From the NCBI RefSeq assembly GCF_016801865.2, contig NC_068937.1, forward strand, positions 135,792,455 through 135,856,454: a DNA stretch of 64,000 bases. Reading direction: 5' to 3'. A program made the position numbers and the translations under genes. This document shows positions 62,991-64,000 of this stretch, one piece after another. Within the stretch, counting starts at the first letter, position 1; each line of letters starts with the position of its first letter. Source of the DNA: Culex pipiens pallens. Lineage: Eukaryota > Arthropoda > Insecta > Diptera > Culicidae. The notes beneath the pieces were generated by a model, which saw only the letters and a list, made by a program, of their open reading frames with translations, ran no database searches and was not told where the DNA came from.

Positions 62991-64000
62991 CAAAGGAAAT
63001 GAACGACAAGAGGGGCATCGTGCTAGCAAGCTGTTTCCCGATGTGTCTAGCGAGAGGCTCAAACCGCTTTATGATTAAACGCGTCGGTTCACTCACAAAA
63101 GAGCACAGCCATTCCACGATAGTGGAAAAAGGAAGGACTCCTTTGAAAACATCGGTGATCGGATTCGGTTGAGGAACCGGTTTCAGGGGGATCTTTGGCA
63201 GCTTGGGAACGGGCTTCAGCGGCTTGAGAACGGGCTTCGGTGCCGGCTTCGCAGCGGGCTTACCCGACGGACCGAAAGGAAAATCCTCCTCGAAGTTCAA
63301 CGAGTCACTTTCCTTACCCTTGCCGCCAGCGGCTTTTTTGGACTTGGAAGCCTTGTTGCGCTTCGGGTTTGGCCCGGAAGAGTCACTTTCCTCGTCTCTC
63401 TGGAAGAGGACCTCCACATCGGAATCTTCGTCCCCCGAATCTTCGTCCGCCAAAGGAGCGAAGCGATTGGGGTGGGTCACCTGACTAAGGATTTCCGCGA
63501 AGGACTTCTTGGAGCGTTCCCTCAAGGATCGCTTCATCTTGTCCTCGCGCTCCTTGTACTTTGGGCACTGTCGAGTTTTGTGCGGTTCCCCGCCACAAAG
63601 CAGGCATTTTTCAGCCTGCTTTTGGCAATCCACGTCCTTGTGGTGGCCGGCGCACTTTGAGCACTTGCTCTTGTTGCTGCAGTAGGTCTTGGTGTGTCCC
63701 AACTGCTGGCAGTTTTCGCAGCACATCACTCGCGGAACGTACAATCGAACTGGAAGCCGAAGCTTGTACAGCTCAATGTAGTCCGGCAGAGCTGACCCTG
63801 CAAAAGTCACCCGGAACGAGGCAGAAGGAATGAACTTCTTCTGGCCAGCCTCGGTGGTGACGTTGCCCAGTTGCCGGCACTCGAGTACCTCCACAGCTGG
63901 AAGTTTAGGGTTCTTGAAGCGTCCCACCGCCCTTGAGAGGTCGACAAGCGACAGACTGTCATCGGTCACCACGCCGTCGATCTCGACTTTGTGGGCCGGA
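62983..64000 (-). CDS. Copy C ORF1, C-terminal part (runs off window)
   Basis: The frame is open to the window edge and covers the end of the central domain, three CCHC knuckles and the C-terminus. Differences from copy A include CC in RVMCCENC, HH in CAGHHKDVDC and a KPAAKPAPKPVLK tail. The start codon is not in the window. Confidence 0.88.
   Translation of the reverse strand, partial: PAHKVEIDGVVTDDSLSLVDLSRAVGRFKNPKLPAVEVLECRQLGNVTTEAGQKKFIPSASFRVTFAGSALPDYIELYKLRLPVRLYVPRVMCCENCQQLGHTKTYCSNKSKCSKCAGHHKDVDCQKQAEKCLLCGGEPHKTRQCPKYKEREDKMKRSLRERSKKSFAEILSQVTHPNRFAPLADEDSGDEDSDVEVLFQRDEESDSSGPNPKRNKASKSKKAAGGKGKESDSLNFEEDFPFGPSGKPAAKPAPKPVLKPLKPVPKLPKIPLKPVPQPNPITDVFKGVLPFSTIVEWLCSFVSEPTRLIIKRFEPLARHIGKQLASTMPLLSFISFDG

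Larger units (their letters stand above)
58882..64000 (-). mobile_element. Non-LTR retrotransposon copy C (5' end beyond window)
   Basis: 22-nt poly(A) (58882-58903), the same 3' UTR as copies A and B, an intact ORF2 and most of ORF1. It is a separate insertion from the dimer: 1.4 kb of host DNA lies between. Its 5' end and target duplication are outside the window. Confidence 0.92.

Noticed and set aside
58882..64000. Copy C as a third member of the head-to-tail array
   Set aside because: It is separated from copy B by 1.4 kb of host DNA including the U6 gene, so it is an independent insertion.
44720..64000. Telomeric retrotransposon array
   Set aside because: The head-to-tail pair recalls HeT-A/TART arrays, but it has an ordinary target-site duplication and lies between host genes.

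Overview
The window is eukaryotic, intron-rich and crowded with transposable elements. It fits a culicine mosquito, most likely Culex. That assignment is inference from the mosquito-type MITEs, the insect-style U6 gene and the protein families; no database was searched. All protein genes and all three large retrotransposons lie on the minus strand. The three tRNA genes lie on the plus strand.

Layout, left to right: (1) 269-2293, an unrecognised, internally duplicated 674-aa protein with a spliced 5' leader. (2) 4478-34559, the DNA polymerase alpha B subunit (POLA2). Its first two exons (34034-34559) are separated from its last two (4478-6085) by a 27.9-kb intron that splices back in perfect frame. 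That intron holds nested MITEs, foldbacks, three retroposons with hexanucleotide tails, a 3.8-kb element with a 9-bp target duplication, and a 10-kb cluster of an unexplained 14-bp motif, TGTAGTACTAGAAT. (3) 35784-44394, the ciliary-rootlet coiled-coil protein rootletin. Eleven exons (6063 nt) are well supported and an N-terminal exon is tentative. One intron carries a 16-copy 18-bp minisatellite ending 6 bp from the 3' splice site, and two introns carry tRNA-Gly(TCC), tRNA-His(GTG) and tRNA-Arg(TCG) genes antisense to rootletin. (4) 44720-57420, two near-full-length non-LTR retrotransposons (ORF1 gag-like; ORF2 endonuclease-RT-RNase H) joined head to tail. One 14-bp target-site duplication flanks the pair, and none flanks either copy alone. 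(5) 57435-58881, host DNA with a U6 snRNA gene. (6) 58882-64000, a third copy of the same retrotransposon, cut by the window edge.

The genes do not form an operon or pathway. POLA2 serves replication priming and has E2F-like sites upstream; rootletin is structural at basal bodies; U6 and the tRNAs are Pol III genes. The most unusual observations are the single-event retrotransposon dimer (a possible template-jump product), the 14-bp motif cluster (six perfect copies plus one split by a MITE), and the SINE-like elements sharing ATGCTA-type tails with 20-24 bp duplications.
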